DNA from: Parabacteroides bouchesdurhonensis | GTDB taxonomy: Bacteria > Bacteroidota > Bacteroidia > Bacteroidales > Tannerellaceae | Direction: 5' to 3' | Assembly: GCF_900186615.1 (NCBI RefSeq) | Contig: NZ_LT896588.1 | Location: forward strand, 1,462,474-1,526,473 | Length of the DNA: 64,000 bases | In this document: piece after piece, positions 7,979 to 16,296 of the stretch | Position numbering within the stretch: the first letter of the stretch is position 1 | Layout of the letters: each line of letters starts with the position of its first letter | The notes under the pieces: generated by a model | Database searches by the model: none | Seen by the model: the letters and a program-made list of their open reading frames with translations, nothing else | Told to the model about the DNA's origin: nothing | Position numbers and translations under genes: made by a program

Positions 7979-9427
7979 ATGGAAAGAGACTCTCTGAAAC
8001 ATAAAACGGCTCAAGGACTCTTTTGGGGAGGGATAAGTAATGGCTTTCAACAATTGCTAAGTTTATTTTTTGGTATATATTTTGCTCGTCTATTGAGTGC
8101 GGATGATTATGGATTAATAGGCATGTTGGCTATTTTTTCAGGCATAGCGGGAACTATAATTAATAGTGGTTTTTTTATTGCATTAGTGAATAAAAAAGAT
8201 GCAAAGTATGAAGACTATAATGCTGTTTTTTGGTTTACTTTTTTTACAGGGTTAATTTGTTACTCAATTTTATTTTTATTGGCTCCATTAATAGCTACAT
8301 TTTATGATCACTCAGAATTAAAATCGTTATCTAGAGTTGTTTTTATTTCATTTTTTTTCTCAGGAATTGGTGTTGTTCCATCTGCTATATTGTATAAAGA
8401 ATTACGAGTGAAAACGAAGGCGAAAATTGATATTTTAACATTATTAATAGCTGGTTCAATAGGAGTGTTTTTAGCAATAAAAGGATTTTCATACTGGGCT
8501 TTGGCAACTCAAAGTTTGATATTTATTATAGGAAATGCATTACTAACTTTTTTTGTTGTACGTTGGACACCTTCATTCCCGATTATTTTTACACCATTAA
8601 AAGAAATGTTGCCATTTAGTATGAAGCTGCTTTTTACAAATATCTTTCAACAAATTAACAATAATATTTTCTCGGTTTTGTTGGGACGTTTTTATACAGC
8701 TGCAGAAACTGGATATTATACGCAAGGGTATAAATGGATGTGGATGACTCGTTCCGTCATTTCAGGAATGATAGTTAATGTTGCTCAGCCTGTGTTGATA
8801 AATGTAAAGGAGGATAAAGAGCGAGAACTAAAAATTTTTCGAAAAATAATACGATTTACGGCTTTTGTTTCTTTTCCAAGTTTATTAGGATTTGGATTAG
8901 TTTCTTCCGATTTTATTCAATTGACTATTGGAGACAAATGGCTTCCTTGTGTTCCAATATTGCAAATGTTATGTGTTTGGGCTTCAATAGATACTTTCAT
9001 CTCTTTATTCCAGCAACTTTTTTTTATACGTGGACGTTCTGATATTTATTTATGGACGAATATTTTATTAGGAGTTTTGCAAATAACAGTTGTTATTGCA
9101 ATGTTAAATTGGGGAATTTATTGGATGGTTTTAGGGTCTATATTTGTATATATTGGCTATTTCTTTATTGTATTTTTTTGTGCAAGTAAATTAATTCAGT
9201 TTAGTTTATTGGACCTGTTAAAAGATTTGACTCCTTATTTATTAATAACTGTTTTCACTCTTGTTCTTTCATATTTCTTTACAAAAGAAATTAGTAATAT
9301 TTGTTTGCGTTTTATTTCAAGGATAAGTATTGCTATTATTATTTATATAATAACAATGAAATTGACAAATTCTACTATATTTAATGAAGGTGTTGATTTC
9401 CTTTTTAAAAGAAAAAATAATCTATAA
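7979..9427 (+). CDS. Wzx-like polysaccharide flippase (MOP superfamily, WzxC type)
   Basis: A 482-residue protein with about twelve to fourteen hydrophobic helices. The N-terminal segment KHKTAQGLFWGGISNGFQQLLSL and the following YFARLLSADDYGLIGML, together with NIFSVLLGRFYTAAETGYYTQGYKW, are characteristic of the WzxC/lipopolysaccharide-export branch. It would move undecaprenyl-pyrophosphate-linked repeat units across the inner membrane. I chose ATG 7979 because residues upstream in the frame overlap the EptA-like gene by 100 bp and are not family-like. Its presence points to Wzy-dependent assembly. Confidence 0.9.
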   Translation: MERDSLKHKTAQGLFWGGISNGFQQLLSLFFGIYFARLLSADDYGLIGMLAIFSGIAGTIINSGFFIALVNKKDAKYEDYNAVFWFTFFTGLICYSILFLLAPLIATFYDHSELKSLSRVVFISFFFSGIGVVPSAILYKELRVKTKAKIDILTLLIAGSIGVFLAIKGFSYWALATQSLIFIIGNALLTFFVVRWTPSFPIIFTPLKEMLPFSMKLLFTNIFQQINNNIFSVLLGRFYTAAETGYYTQGYKWMWMTRSVISGMIVNVAQPVLINVKEDKERELKIFRKIIRFTAFVSFPSLLGFGLVSSDFIQLTIGDKWLPCVPILQMLCVWASIDTFISLFQQLFFIRGRSDIYLWTNILLGVLQITVVIAMLNWGIYWMVLGSIFVYIGYFFIVFFCASKLIQFSLLDLLKDLTPYLLITVFTLVLSYFFTKEISNICLRFISRISIAIIIYIITMKLTNSTIFNEGVDFLFKRKNNL

Positions 9428-9436
9428 ATATTATTT

Positions 9437-10162
9437 ATGAGCCAGAAATTCACTTATTTAAAAGAGCATCGAAGAACTTTAGATGGAGAAAAGATTTTAC
9501 CAATAATAATGGATATAATTAAACCTAAAAGTGTCGTAGATGTAGGGTGTGGTAGTGGTACTTTCTTACATTATTTTAAGCAACAAAATATTGAAATTTT
9601 AGGGCTAGATGGTAGTTGGTGCAATAGAGAAATGTTGTTCGAAAATATAGAACCTTCTGATTTTTTAGAAATAGATTTAGAAAATGATTTTAATTTAGAA
9701 AGGAGGTTTGACTTAGCAATAAGTTTAGAAGTTGCAGAGCATATTTCTCCTGAAAGAGCAGACAACTTTGTGAAAAATCTAACAACATTGAGTGATTGTA
9801 TTCTTTTTTCAGCGGCTGTTCCTGGACAGGGAGGGGATCACCATGTAAATGAGCAATATGTTTCTTATTGGATAGAAAAATTTGGTAAACATGGCTATGT
9901 TTTCTACGATATTATTCGTCCTAAAATCTGGAATGAAACAGATGTTTTCGGTTGGTATAAGCAAAATTCTTTTTTAGTAACTAAAAAAGAATTTATATCT
10001 TCCAAATATAAATTCTTTTATGGCTATAATGTTATTCATCCAGATATATTCCAAGCAAAAGTTTCTGAATTAAACAATATTTTAGAAGGGAAACGTGGAA
10101 TATCATTTTATGTCAATTTGTTAATGAAGTACTTTTCTTATAAATTTGTACGAAAAAAATGA
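9437..10162 (+). CDS. Class I SAM-dependent methyltransferase
   Basis: A 241-residue soluble protein with the SAM-binding glycine motif VVDVGCGSGTF at about 34-44, an acidic residue after the next strand (ILGLDGSW) and the LAISLEVAEHIS segment typical of methyltransferases of the UbiG/type 11-12 class. In this context it most likely methylates a sugar residue or nucleotide sugar; the acceptor is unknown. It overlaps the next gene by four bases (ATGA). Confidence 0.85.
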   Translation: MSQKFTYLKEHRRTLDGEKILPIIMDIIKPKSVVDVGCGSGTFLHYFKQQNIEILGLDGSWCNREMLFENIEPSDFLEIDLENDFNLERRFDLAISLEVAEHISPERADNFVKNLTTLSDCILFSAAVPGQGGDHHVNEQYVSYWIEKFGKHGYVFYDIIRPKIWNETDVFGWYKQNSFLVTKKEFISSKYKFFYGYNVIHPDIFQAKVSELNNILEGKRGISFYVNLLMKYFSYKFVRKK

Positions 10163-11166
10163 AAAATATTCGAGTAACTATATCTATACCTATCTATAAC
10201 TGCTCGAAAACAATTGAGAGATGTCTTTATTCTGCTTTAAGCCAAACCTATGAAAATATTGAATATGTTATTGTTGATGATAGAGGCAACGATAATAGTA
10301 TGGAAATCGTTCAGTATATTGCCAAACAGTCTTCTCGATTAGAAGACATAAAGTGTGTTTTACACGAAAAAAATTTTGGATTAGGAGCTGCTCGTAATAC
10401 AGGAATTAGACATGCTACTGGTGACTATATATTCTTTTTGGATAGTGATGATACAATACCTTTAAATGCGATTGAATATTTAGTAAATCAAATTCAAGAC
10501 GAAGACTATGACATGGTTGCCGGTTCCTATAACCGTATAGGACAGAATGGGGAAATAATGGATTCTTGGATTTTACCGGATAAAATATTTTCTTCTTTTG
10601 AAGATTGCGTAATAGCGTTTATGAAAGATAAATTGTATTATGTTACGAATTGGGGAAAATTGTATAAATTGGAATTGTTCAAAGAGAATAATATTACCTT
10701 TATTCAGGGTTGTCATCAAGATACTCCATGTTCTTTTGAAATAGCATTGAATCAGAAAAAAATAAAATTGTGCAGTAAAATTGTTTATAACTGGTTCTAT
10801 ACAGAAGGATCAATCTCTACAAGAGTTTATAAAAAGAAAGATTATGATGCTTTTGAAGAGAGCTTTTTATTAATGAAAAAAATAGCACAATTATATGAAA
10901 ATGATAGTTTGTATCCTGTTATTTTGGAATATGTAAATAATTATAGACTATATCCAATTTGGAAATTATTGTCTAAAGATATAGATATTGAAAATAAGAG
11001 TGTTTTACTTCATAGTTTTATGTTCCCATTATTGTCTTTAGGGCAGTTAGTAAGATTAAAAATATCTTCTAAAGAAAAACTAAAGCATATTTTGTTTTTG
11101 TTTCCTGATAGATTTAAATTGATGTTATTGAGGTTAGTTTCTTATAAAGAAAGAAGACGTTTATGA
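10159..11166 (+). CDS. GT2 family glycosyltransferase
   Basis: A 335-residue GT-A fold enzyme: TISIPIYNCSKTIERCLYSALSQTYENIEYVIVDD, then NFGLGAARNTGIRHATGDYIFFLDSDD with the DxD motif. It has no clear membrane helix. Enzymes of this type add one sugar to the growing repeat unit on the cytoplasmic side. ATGA overlaps on both sides tie it to the methyltransferase and to the epimerase. Donor and linkage are not predictable. Confidence 0.88.
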   Translation: MKNIRVTISIPIYNCSKTIERCLYSALSQTYENIEYVIVDDRGNDNSMEIVQYIAKQSSRLEDIKCVLHEKNFGLGAARNTGIRHATGDYIFFLDSDDTIPLNAIEYLVNQIQDEDYDMVAGSYNRIGQNGEIMDSWILPDKIFSSFEDCVIAFMKDKLYYVTNWGKLYKLELFKENNITFIQGCHQDTPCSFEIALNQKKIKLCSKIVYNWFYTEGSISTRVYKKKDYDAFEESFLLMKKIAQLYENDSLYPVILEYVNNYRLYPIWKLLSKDIDIENKSVLLHSFMFPLLSLGQLVRLKISSKEKLKHILFLFPDRFKLMLLRLVSYKERRRL

Positions 11167-12223
11167 AAATATTGGTGACTGGTGCTGCAGGCTTTATCGG
11201 ATCATATGTTGTAGAGCATTTGGTGAAAAGAGGAGATGAGGTTATTGGGTTGGATAATATAAATAGCTATTATGATATTCGTTTGAAATTGGAGCGGTTA
11301 GAAGATTTGGGCATTGATGCTGATGAAATACGGGAGAATGTATTGATTAGAAGTCGGAACTATCCTAACTTTCAGTTTGTAAAAACAAATATAGAAAATC
11401 CTGGATATCTTTTTCGTTTATTTGAGGAACAAATGTTTGATAAAGTATGTCATTTGGCAGCTCAAGCCGGAGTTCGGTATTCTATAGAAGCCCCATTGAC
11501 ATATGTAAACACTAATGTTGTTGGATTTCTACATATTTTAGAATGCTGTAAAAATATACGATACAGCATTTAGTATATGCTAGCTCCAGCAGTGTTTATG
11601 GGTTAAATAGTTCTATTCCATTTAAAACCTCGGATCCGGTAAATCATCCTGTTAGTATATATGCTGCAACAAAAAAATCTAATGAACTAATGGCGCATAC
11701 TTATAGCTATTTGTTTAATCTTCCAACGACAGGATTGAGATTTTTCACTGTTTATGGGCCTAAAGGCCGTCCGGATATGTCTCCTATGTTATTTGCGAAA
11801 GCGATAGTAAAAGGAGAGCCTTTAAAGGTTTTTAATCATGGAAATATGGAACGTGATTTTACGTATATTGATGATGTTGTAGAAGGAGTTGTCAGAGTAT
11901 TGGATGTTCCTGCTAAAAGTAGTGGTGATTTTAATACGCAAAAACCAGATCCTTCGATCTCTTCTGCTCCTTATAAATTATATAATATAGGTAATTCCTC
12001 TCCAGTAAAATTGATGGATTATATATGTGAAATGGAAAAGGCTTTTGGGAAAAAAGCAAGAAAAGAGTTTTTTGATATGCAGCCAGGAGATGTTTTAAAG
12101 ACTTATTCCGATGTGTCTTCTTTAGAACATGACTTTGGTTATAAACCGAGCACTCCGTTATCAATTGGTATTTTAAGATTTGCAGAATGGTATATGAAAT
12201 GGTCGATGAAAATTAATGGTTGA
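11163..12223 (+). pseudogene. NAD-dependent nucleotide-sugar epimerase (UDP-glucuronate 4-epimerase-like), broken by -1 frameshift
   Basis: The first part (11163-11573) has the Rossmann motif TGAAGFIGSYVVEHL and CHLAAQAGVRYSIEAP and ends at a stop after CCKNIRYSI. In another frame the family sequence continues HLVYASSSSVYGL, SIYAATKKSNELMAHTYS (catalytic YxxxK) and GLRFFTVYGPKGRPDMSP to 12223. Adding one A to the five-A run at 11550-11554 restores one frame of 353 residues (CCKKYTIQHLVYASS), the normal length for UDP-glucuronate 4-epimerases. Without it the catalytic Tyr/Lys is lost. This could be a real mutation, slippage at the A-run, or a sequencing error. The gene would supply UDP-galacturonate for the locus. 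Confidence 0.88.
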
Positions 12224-12225
12224 TT

Positions 12226-13131
12226 ATGTATAATGTTCCTATTCTTTTTCTAATTTTTGCTCGTCCAGACACTACGACTCAGGTTTTTGAACGTATCCGG
12301 CAAATAAAACCGGCAAAACTTTATGTCGCCGCTGATGCACCACGTGAAAATCGTTTGGATGAAGCAGAGCGTTGTGTGAAGACAAGGGCAATAATTGATA
12401 AAATAGATTGGCCTTGTGAATTAAAGACATTGTACAGAGATAAAAATTTAGGATGTAAGGTTGCTGTCTCAGAGGCTATCACTTGGTTCTTTGAACAAGA
12501 GGAATATGGTGTAATTCTGGAAGATGATTGTTTACCTGATTTGTCTTTCTTCCTTTTTTGTGAAGAATTACTTATTAAATATAAAGATGATGACCGTATA
12601 GGTCATATTGGAGGTAATAATTTCTTTCCTGGCATTGTTAATGAAAATCTCAGTTATGACTTTTGTTCTATTTCCCATATTTGGGGATGGGCGTCATGGA
12701 GTCGAGTTTGGAAGAATTATGATGTAAACTTTTCATATTGGGAAGAGGCAAAAAAGAATCAATCAAAAAGAAAATCTTTATTTAAGAGTTTGAGGGAAGA
12801 AATTTATTTTTCTTCTTTTATAGAAGATACATTGAATGGAAATAAAGGCATAAATACATGGGATGTGCAATATTTATTTATGCTTCGCGTACAAAATCAA
12901 CTTAGTATTTATCCTTCGGTGAATCTAGTTACAAATATAGGATTGAATTCTATAGGGGCAACACACACTTCTTCTAAAAATGGTAGATTGTGTGTTAAGT
13001 CAGAATCTATACATTCTCCGTTATCTCATCCGAAATATGTTTTATCTAACGAAGAAATTGATAATATAACAGTGCGAGTAAATTTTTTTTCATATAAACG
13101 GATTTTGAGATATTTAATGCATAATTATTAA
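12226..13131 (+). CDS. Glycosyltransferase of nucleotide-diphospho-sugar transferase type (GNT-I/GT2-like)
   Basis: A 301-residue protein starting NVPILFLIFARPDTTTQVFERI, followed by KLYVAADAPRENRLDE and the acidic motif YGVILEDDCLPDLSFF, which fits the EDD metal-binding site of GNT-I-like enzymes. HIWGWASWSRVWKNYD is a conserved block in the group often annotated hemolysin-activation-like or hypothetical glycosyltransferase. The frame also contains a TTG at 12220; the ATG at 12226, just after the epimerase stop, is preferred. Confidence 0.78.
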   Translation: MYNVPILFLIFARPDTTTQVFERIRQIKPAKLYVAADAPRENRLDEAERCVKTRAIIDKIDWPCELKTLYRDKNLGCKVAVSEAITWFFEQEEYGVILEDDCLPDLSFFLFCEELLIKYKDDDRIGHIGGNNFFPGIVNENLSYDFCSISHIWGWASWSRVWKNYDVNFSYWEEAKKNQSKRKSLFKSLREEIYFSSFIEDTLNGNKGINTWDVQYLFMLRVQNQLSIYPSVNLVTNIGLNSIGATHTSSKNGRLCVKSESIHSPLSHPKYVLSNEEIDNITVRVNFFSYKRILRYLMHNY

Positions 13132-13154
13132 GATAAGACTAAACTTTTTGAATA

Positions 13155-14147
13155 ATGAAATGTGTTGAAAAGATTTCAGTTGTTATGTGTACTTATAATG
13201 GTGCTAAATATTTGAAAGAACAACTGGACTCAATAATAAATCAGACATATCCTATCTATGAAATGATTATTCAAGACGATTGTTCTACAGATGATACAAT
13301 GACTATATTGCAGGAATATGCAAATAAGTTTTCATATATAAAAGTATTTCAAAATTTTGAACAGAAAGGAATAAATAAAAACTTTTTTTCTGCAATAATA
13401 AAAGCAACAGGTGATTATATTGCTATATCAGATCAAGATGATATTTGGGAATTAGACAAGATTGAATATCAGATAAATAGTATAGGTGATGATTGGTTGT
13501 CGTCAGGCTTTTCTCGTCCGTTTGTTAATGGAAGAAATATTAATTGCCATTTTGATAGAAGAATACCTAATTGTACTCTTGAGCGTATGATGTATGTGGG
13601 AGTAACTCCAGGTCATACGATGCTTTTTAAAAAAAATGTAATGGGGAAAATCCCTCATTTAGATAAATATATGTGTTTTTATACTTATGATAAAGTAATT
13701 CAAATGGTTGTTGCTGCTTATGGGAAGATTCAATTTTGTGACCATATTCTAGTAAATAATAGACGACATATACAGGCAGCAACATATACTCCTTCACTAA
13801 GCTATGAATGGAATTTTTTGAATGTTTTAAAATCGATCTATCGGACATTTAAATTACGCCTAGAATTGAAAGACGGGATTAAAGAATATTTTGGTAAGAC
13901 TTTTGTTTTTTTACAAGATTTACCAATGGAAGCTATTTATAAGGATAACGCTATTAAAATGGCTTTATATCAATCGCGTGGCTCTTTTGTATCGTATATT
14001 AAACTAATATTCTTATGTGTAAAGTTAAGGAATAAAATATTTTATTCACCAGAGAAAAATTTATTTTTCTCTGTTTTTAGAGCATTGTTTTTCCCTATTT
14101 CATGTAGTGATTATTTTCGTTATATGTCTAAGAGCTTTAAAAAATAG
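13155..14147 (+). CDS. GT2 family glycosyltransferase
   Basis: A 330-residue protein with ISVVMCTYNGAKYLKEQLDSIINQTYPIYEMIIQDDCSTDDT at the N-terminus and DYIAISDQDDIWELDKI, the DQDD motif of rhamnosyl/alpha-glycosyl transferases. It has no strong membrane helix. It should add one sugar of the repeat unit. A hairpin with 10-bp arms (14050-14073) lies near its 3' end. Confidence 0.88.
   Translation: MKCVEKISVVMCTYNGAKYLKEQLDSIINQTYPIYEMIIQDDCSTDDTMTILQEYANKFSYIKVFQNFEQKGINKNFFSAIIKATGDYIAISDQDDIWELDKIEYQINSIGDDWLSSGFSRPFVNGRNINCHFDRRIPNCTLERMMYVGVTPGHTMLFKKNVMGKIPHLDKYMCFYTYDKVIQMVVAAYGKIQFCDHILVNNRRHIQAATYTPSLSYEWNFLNVLKSIYRTFKLRLELKDGIKEYFGKTFVFLQDLPMEAIYKDNAIKMALYQSRGSFVSYIKLIFLCVKLRNKIFYSPEKNLFFSVFRALFFPISCSDYFRYMSKSFKK
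14050..14073. repeat. Inverted repeat, 10-bp arms, inside GT2 gene
   Basis: CAGAGAAAAA, loop TTTA, TTTTTCTCTG. It lies in the coding sequence about 75 bp before the stop codon. The right arm starts with T5, but coding continues, so a terminator role is unlikely. Confidence 0.9.
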
Positions 14148-14150
14148 ATT

Positions 14151-14825
14151 ATGTCCATATTGAAAGATATGTATTGCCTTTTTGCTAAAAAGTTACAAAA
14201 ATATAGAAGAGAAAAAGAATGGAGGAAAAGAAATTCTCATAATTTTACTTTTCTTGGTCCGAGCACTTTATATTTGTCAAATATATCTATTGGACCGTAT
14301 TCCTACGGTCCAATAGATGTACTTGCATATAATAATGTTGATAAATTAAAAATAGGAAGTTTTGTTTCTATTGCGATGGGAGTACAGTTCTTGTTGGGAG
14401 GGAATCATCGAATGGATACTATTTTGACATATCCAATAGCATCGTTATTGTGCTCAACAAAAAAGTATAATGATATAATTTTAAGTGGAGATACAGTAGT
14501 TGAAGATGATGTTTGGATTGGACGTAATTCTCTGATTATGTCTGGGGTTAAAATACATAGAGGTGCTGTTGTTGCTGCAGGATCTGTAGTTACGAAGGAT
14601 GTTGAACCTTTTGCAATTGTTGGTGGTTGTCCTGCTAAATTAATACGTTATAGATTTAATGAAGATTTAAGAATGAATTTAATGAAGTTTGATTACTCAA
14701 AGATAAATAAATCTTTTCTTCAGAAGCATCTTGATGACTTCTACACATCTTTAGATGATGCCGTTTTGGATAAAATAGAAAAAGAAATACATCGATATGA
14801 TGGGAACAATGAAATCTTTTCTTAA
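14151..14825 (+). CDS. CatB-like O-acetyltransferase (xenobiotic acyltransferase family)
   Basis: A 224-residue left-handed beta-helix acetyltransferase. After a basic N-terminus come hexapeptide turns: ISIGPYSYGPIDVL, LKIGSFVSIAMGVQFLLGGNHRMD (the conserved His of the active site), VVEDDVWIGRNSLIMSGVKIHRGAVVAAGSVVTKDVEPFAIVGGCPAKLIRYRF. Such enzymes acetylate sugar hydroxyls. The gene carries a perfect 15-bp-arm inverted repeat at 14283-14316, within the first hexapeptide turns. Four bases separate it from the preceding GT2 gene. Confidence 0.88.
   Translation: MSILKDMYCLFAKKLQKYRREKEWRKRNSHNFTFLGPSTLYLSNISIGPYSYGPIDVLAYNNVDKLKIGSFVSIAMGVQFLLGGNHRMDTILTYPIASLLCSTKKYNDIILSGDTVVEDDVWIGRNSLIMSGVKIHRGAVVAAGSVVTKDVEPFAIVGGCPAKLIRYRFNEDLRMNLMKFDYSKINKSFLQKHLDDFYTSLDDAVLDKIEKEIHRYDGNNEIFS
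14283..14316. repeat. Perfect inverted repeat inside CatB-like gene, 15-bp arms
   Basis: ATCTATTGGACCGTA, loop TTCC, then TACGGTCCAATAGAT. It is the longest-armed of the intragenic repeats in the locus and encodes ISIGPYSYGPID. Confidence 0.97.
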
Positions 14826-14982
14826 GTACTTGAAACATAAATTCCAAAGTACTGAAAGATATAAAATGACATCTGCTATTCGGACATTTTTACAAAATGA
14901 GTCTGCTTCATATATAGACGAGTTGGATCGAAAAACAATGTTGAAATTTTTGCGGTATAATTTAGTAGATATGTATTTTTAG
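14809..14982 (+). CDS. Small hypothetical protein
   Basis: A 57-residue frame starting MKSFLKYLKHKFQSTERYKM and ending RYNLVDMYF, rich in Lys, Arg, Phe and Leu, with no membrane helix. It overlaps the CatB-like gene by 17 bases and is followed two bases later by the frame of the GT4 gene. ATGs at 14797 and 14800 are also in frame. It may be a real small gene coupled to its neighbours or the remnant of a larger one. I recognise no family. Confidence 0.35.
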   Translation: MKSFLKYLKHKFQSTERYKMTSAIRTFLQNESASYIDELDRKTMLKFLRYNLVDMYF

Positions 14983-15014
14983 GCATGGAGTTATTCATGC
15001 AGAGGTTTGATATA

Positions 15015-16283
15015 ATGAAAATTTTAATACTAAATACCTCAGAACAAACAGGTGGTGCTGCCGTTGCCGCTAATCGTCTTATGCATGTTTTACAAAATGT
15101 AAATGTAGAGGTAAAGATGCTTGTCCATGATAAAACTACAAAGAATCAATCTGTTGTTGCGCTGAATGAATCTTTTGTGAAACAAATGATTAGTTTTATT
15201 CGGTTTCTCTGGGAAAGATTAGTTATTTTTATATGTAATCTTTTTAATAGAAAGAATCTATTTCAGGTATCGATTGCTAATACGGGGATTGATATTTCTG
15301 ATCATCCTTTGGTTAGAGAAGCAGATATAATTCATTTGCATTGGATTAACCAGGGATTTTTGTCATTAAATGATATACAGAAGTTAATAGCGATAGGAAA
15401 ACCTATTGTCTGGACTTTGCATGATCTTTGGCCTGCTACAGGCATATGCCATTATCCGGATAAATGTATTAAGTATAGGAAAGAATGCTACCGTTGTCCT
15501 ATGATGGTGAAATATCCATTATGGGATTTAGCCAAGCAAACATTTCATCATAAGCTTAAAATGGATTTTTCTAGAGTGACATTTGTTGGGTGTAGTCAAT
15601 GGATTGCTTCAAAAGCGAAAGAAAGTGCTTTGCTACAAGATGCTAATTTTACGTCAATACCTAATCCGATTGATACTTCGGTTTTTAAAACTGTAGAAAA
15701 AAAAATTGCTAGAGAGCATTTTAATCTTCCTTTGGAAAAGAAAATGATATTATTTGCCGCAGCAAAATTATCGGATACAAGGAAAGGTGCAAAGTACTTT
15801 ATTGAAGCGTGTAATATTTTAAAGCAATACTATAGTAATGGTGAGTTGGAGATAATATTAATGGGGAATTGTCCGGAAGGTTTGGATTCTTTATTGTCAT
15901 TTAAGGTAAATGCTTTGGGTTATATTTCAGATGTTGAATCTATTGTGAAGGCTTATAATTGTGCAGATATGTTTGTGATACCGTCTTTGGAAGATAATCT
16001 TCCGAATACAATAATGGAGGCGATGGCTTGTGGTGTACCTTGTGTTGGGTTTAATACGGGAGGAATTCCGGAAATGATAGACCATTGTGAGAATGGGTAT
16101 GTTGCTGATTATATGGACGTGGCAGATTTGGCTAAAGGTATCCGGTGGGTTTTGGACTACAAATATCCTTGTGCATTGGCTGAGAATTGTGTAACTAAAG
16201 TGCAAAATAATTATATGGAACGAATAGTGGCAGGAAAATATATAATCCTTTATGAAAATCTATTGCAAAGGGGATATTGCTGA
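15015..16283 (+). CDS. GT4 family glycosyltransferase
   Basis: A 422-residue GT-B fold enzyme. The N-terminal domain begins MKILILNTSEQTGGAAVAANRLMH; the C-terminal domain holds the GT4 donor site: FVIPSLEDNLPNTIMEAMACGVPCVGFNTGGIPEMI, with the EX7E glutamates. A Cys-rich stretch (GICHYPDKCIKYRKECYRCP) in the middle is common in a WcaL/WcaC-like subgroup. ATG 15015, preceded by AGAGG, gives the expected N-terminus; the in-frame ATG at 14985 would add ten residues unlike the family. Confidence 0.9.
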   Translation: MKILILNTSEQTGGAAVAANRLMHVLQNVNVEVKMLVHDKTTKNQSVVALNESFVKQMISFIRFLWERLVIFICNLFNRKNLFQVSIANTGIDISDHPLVREADIIHLHWINQGFLSLNDIQKLIAIGKPIVWTLHDLWPATGICHYPDKCIKYRKECYRCPMMVKYPLWDLAKQTFHHKLKMDFSRVTFVGCSQWIASKAKESALLQDANFTSIPNPIDTSVFKTVEKKIAREHFNLPLEKKMILFAAAKLSDTRKGAKYFIEACNILKQYYSNGELEIILMGNCPEGLDSLLSFKVNALGYISDVESIVKAYNCADMFVIPSLEDNLPNTIMEAMACGVPCVGFNTGGIPEMIDHCENGYVADYMDVADLAKGIRWVLDYKYPCALAENCVTKVQNNYMERIVAGKYIILYENLLQRGYC

Positions 16284-16296
16284 TTATTGTTTGAAT

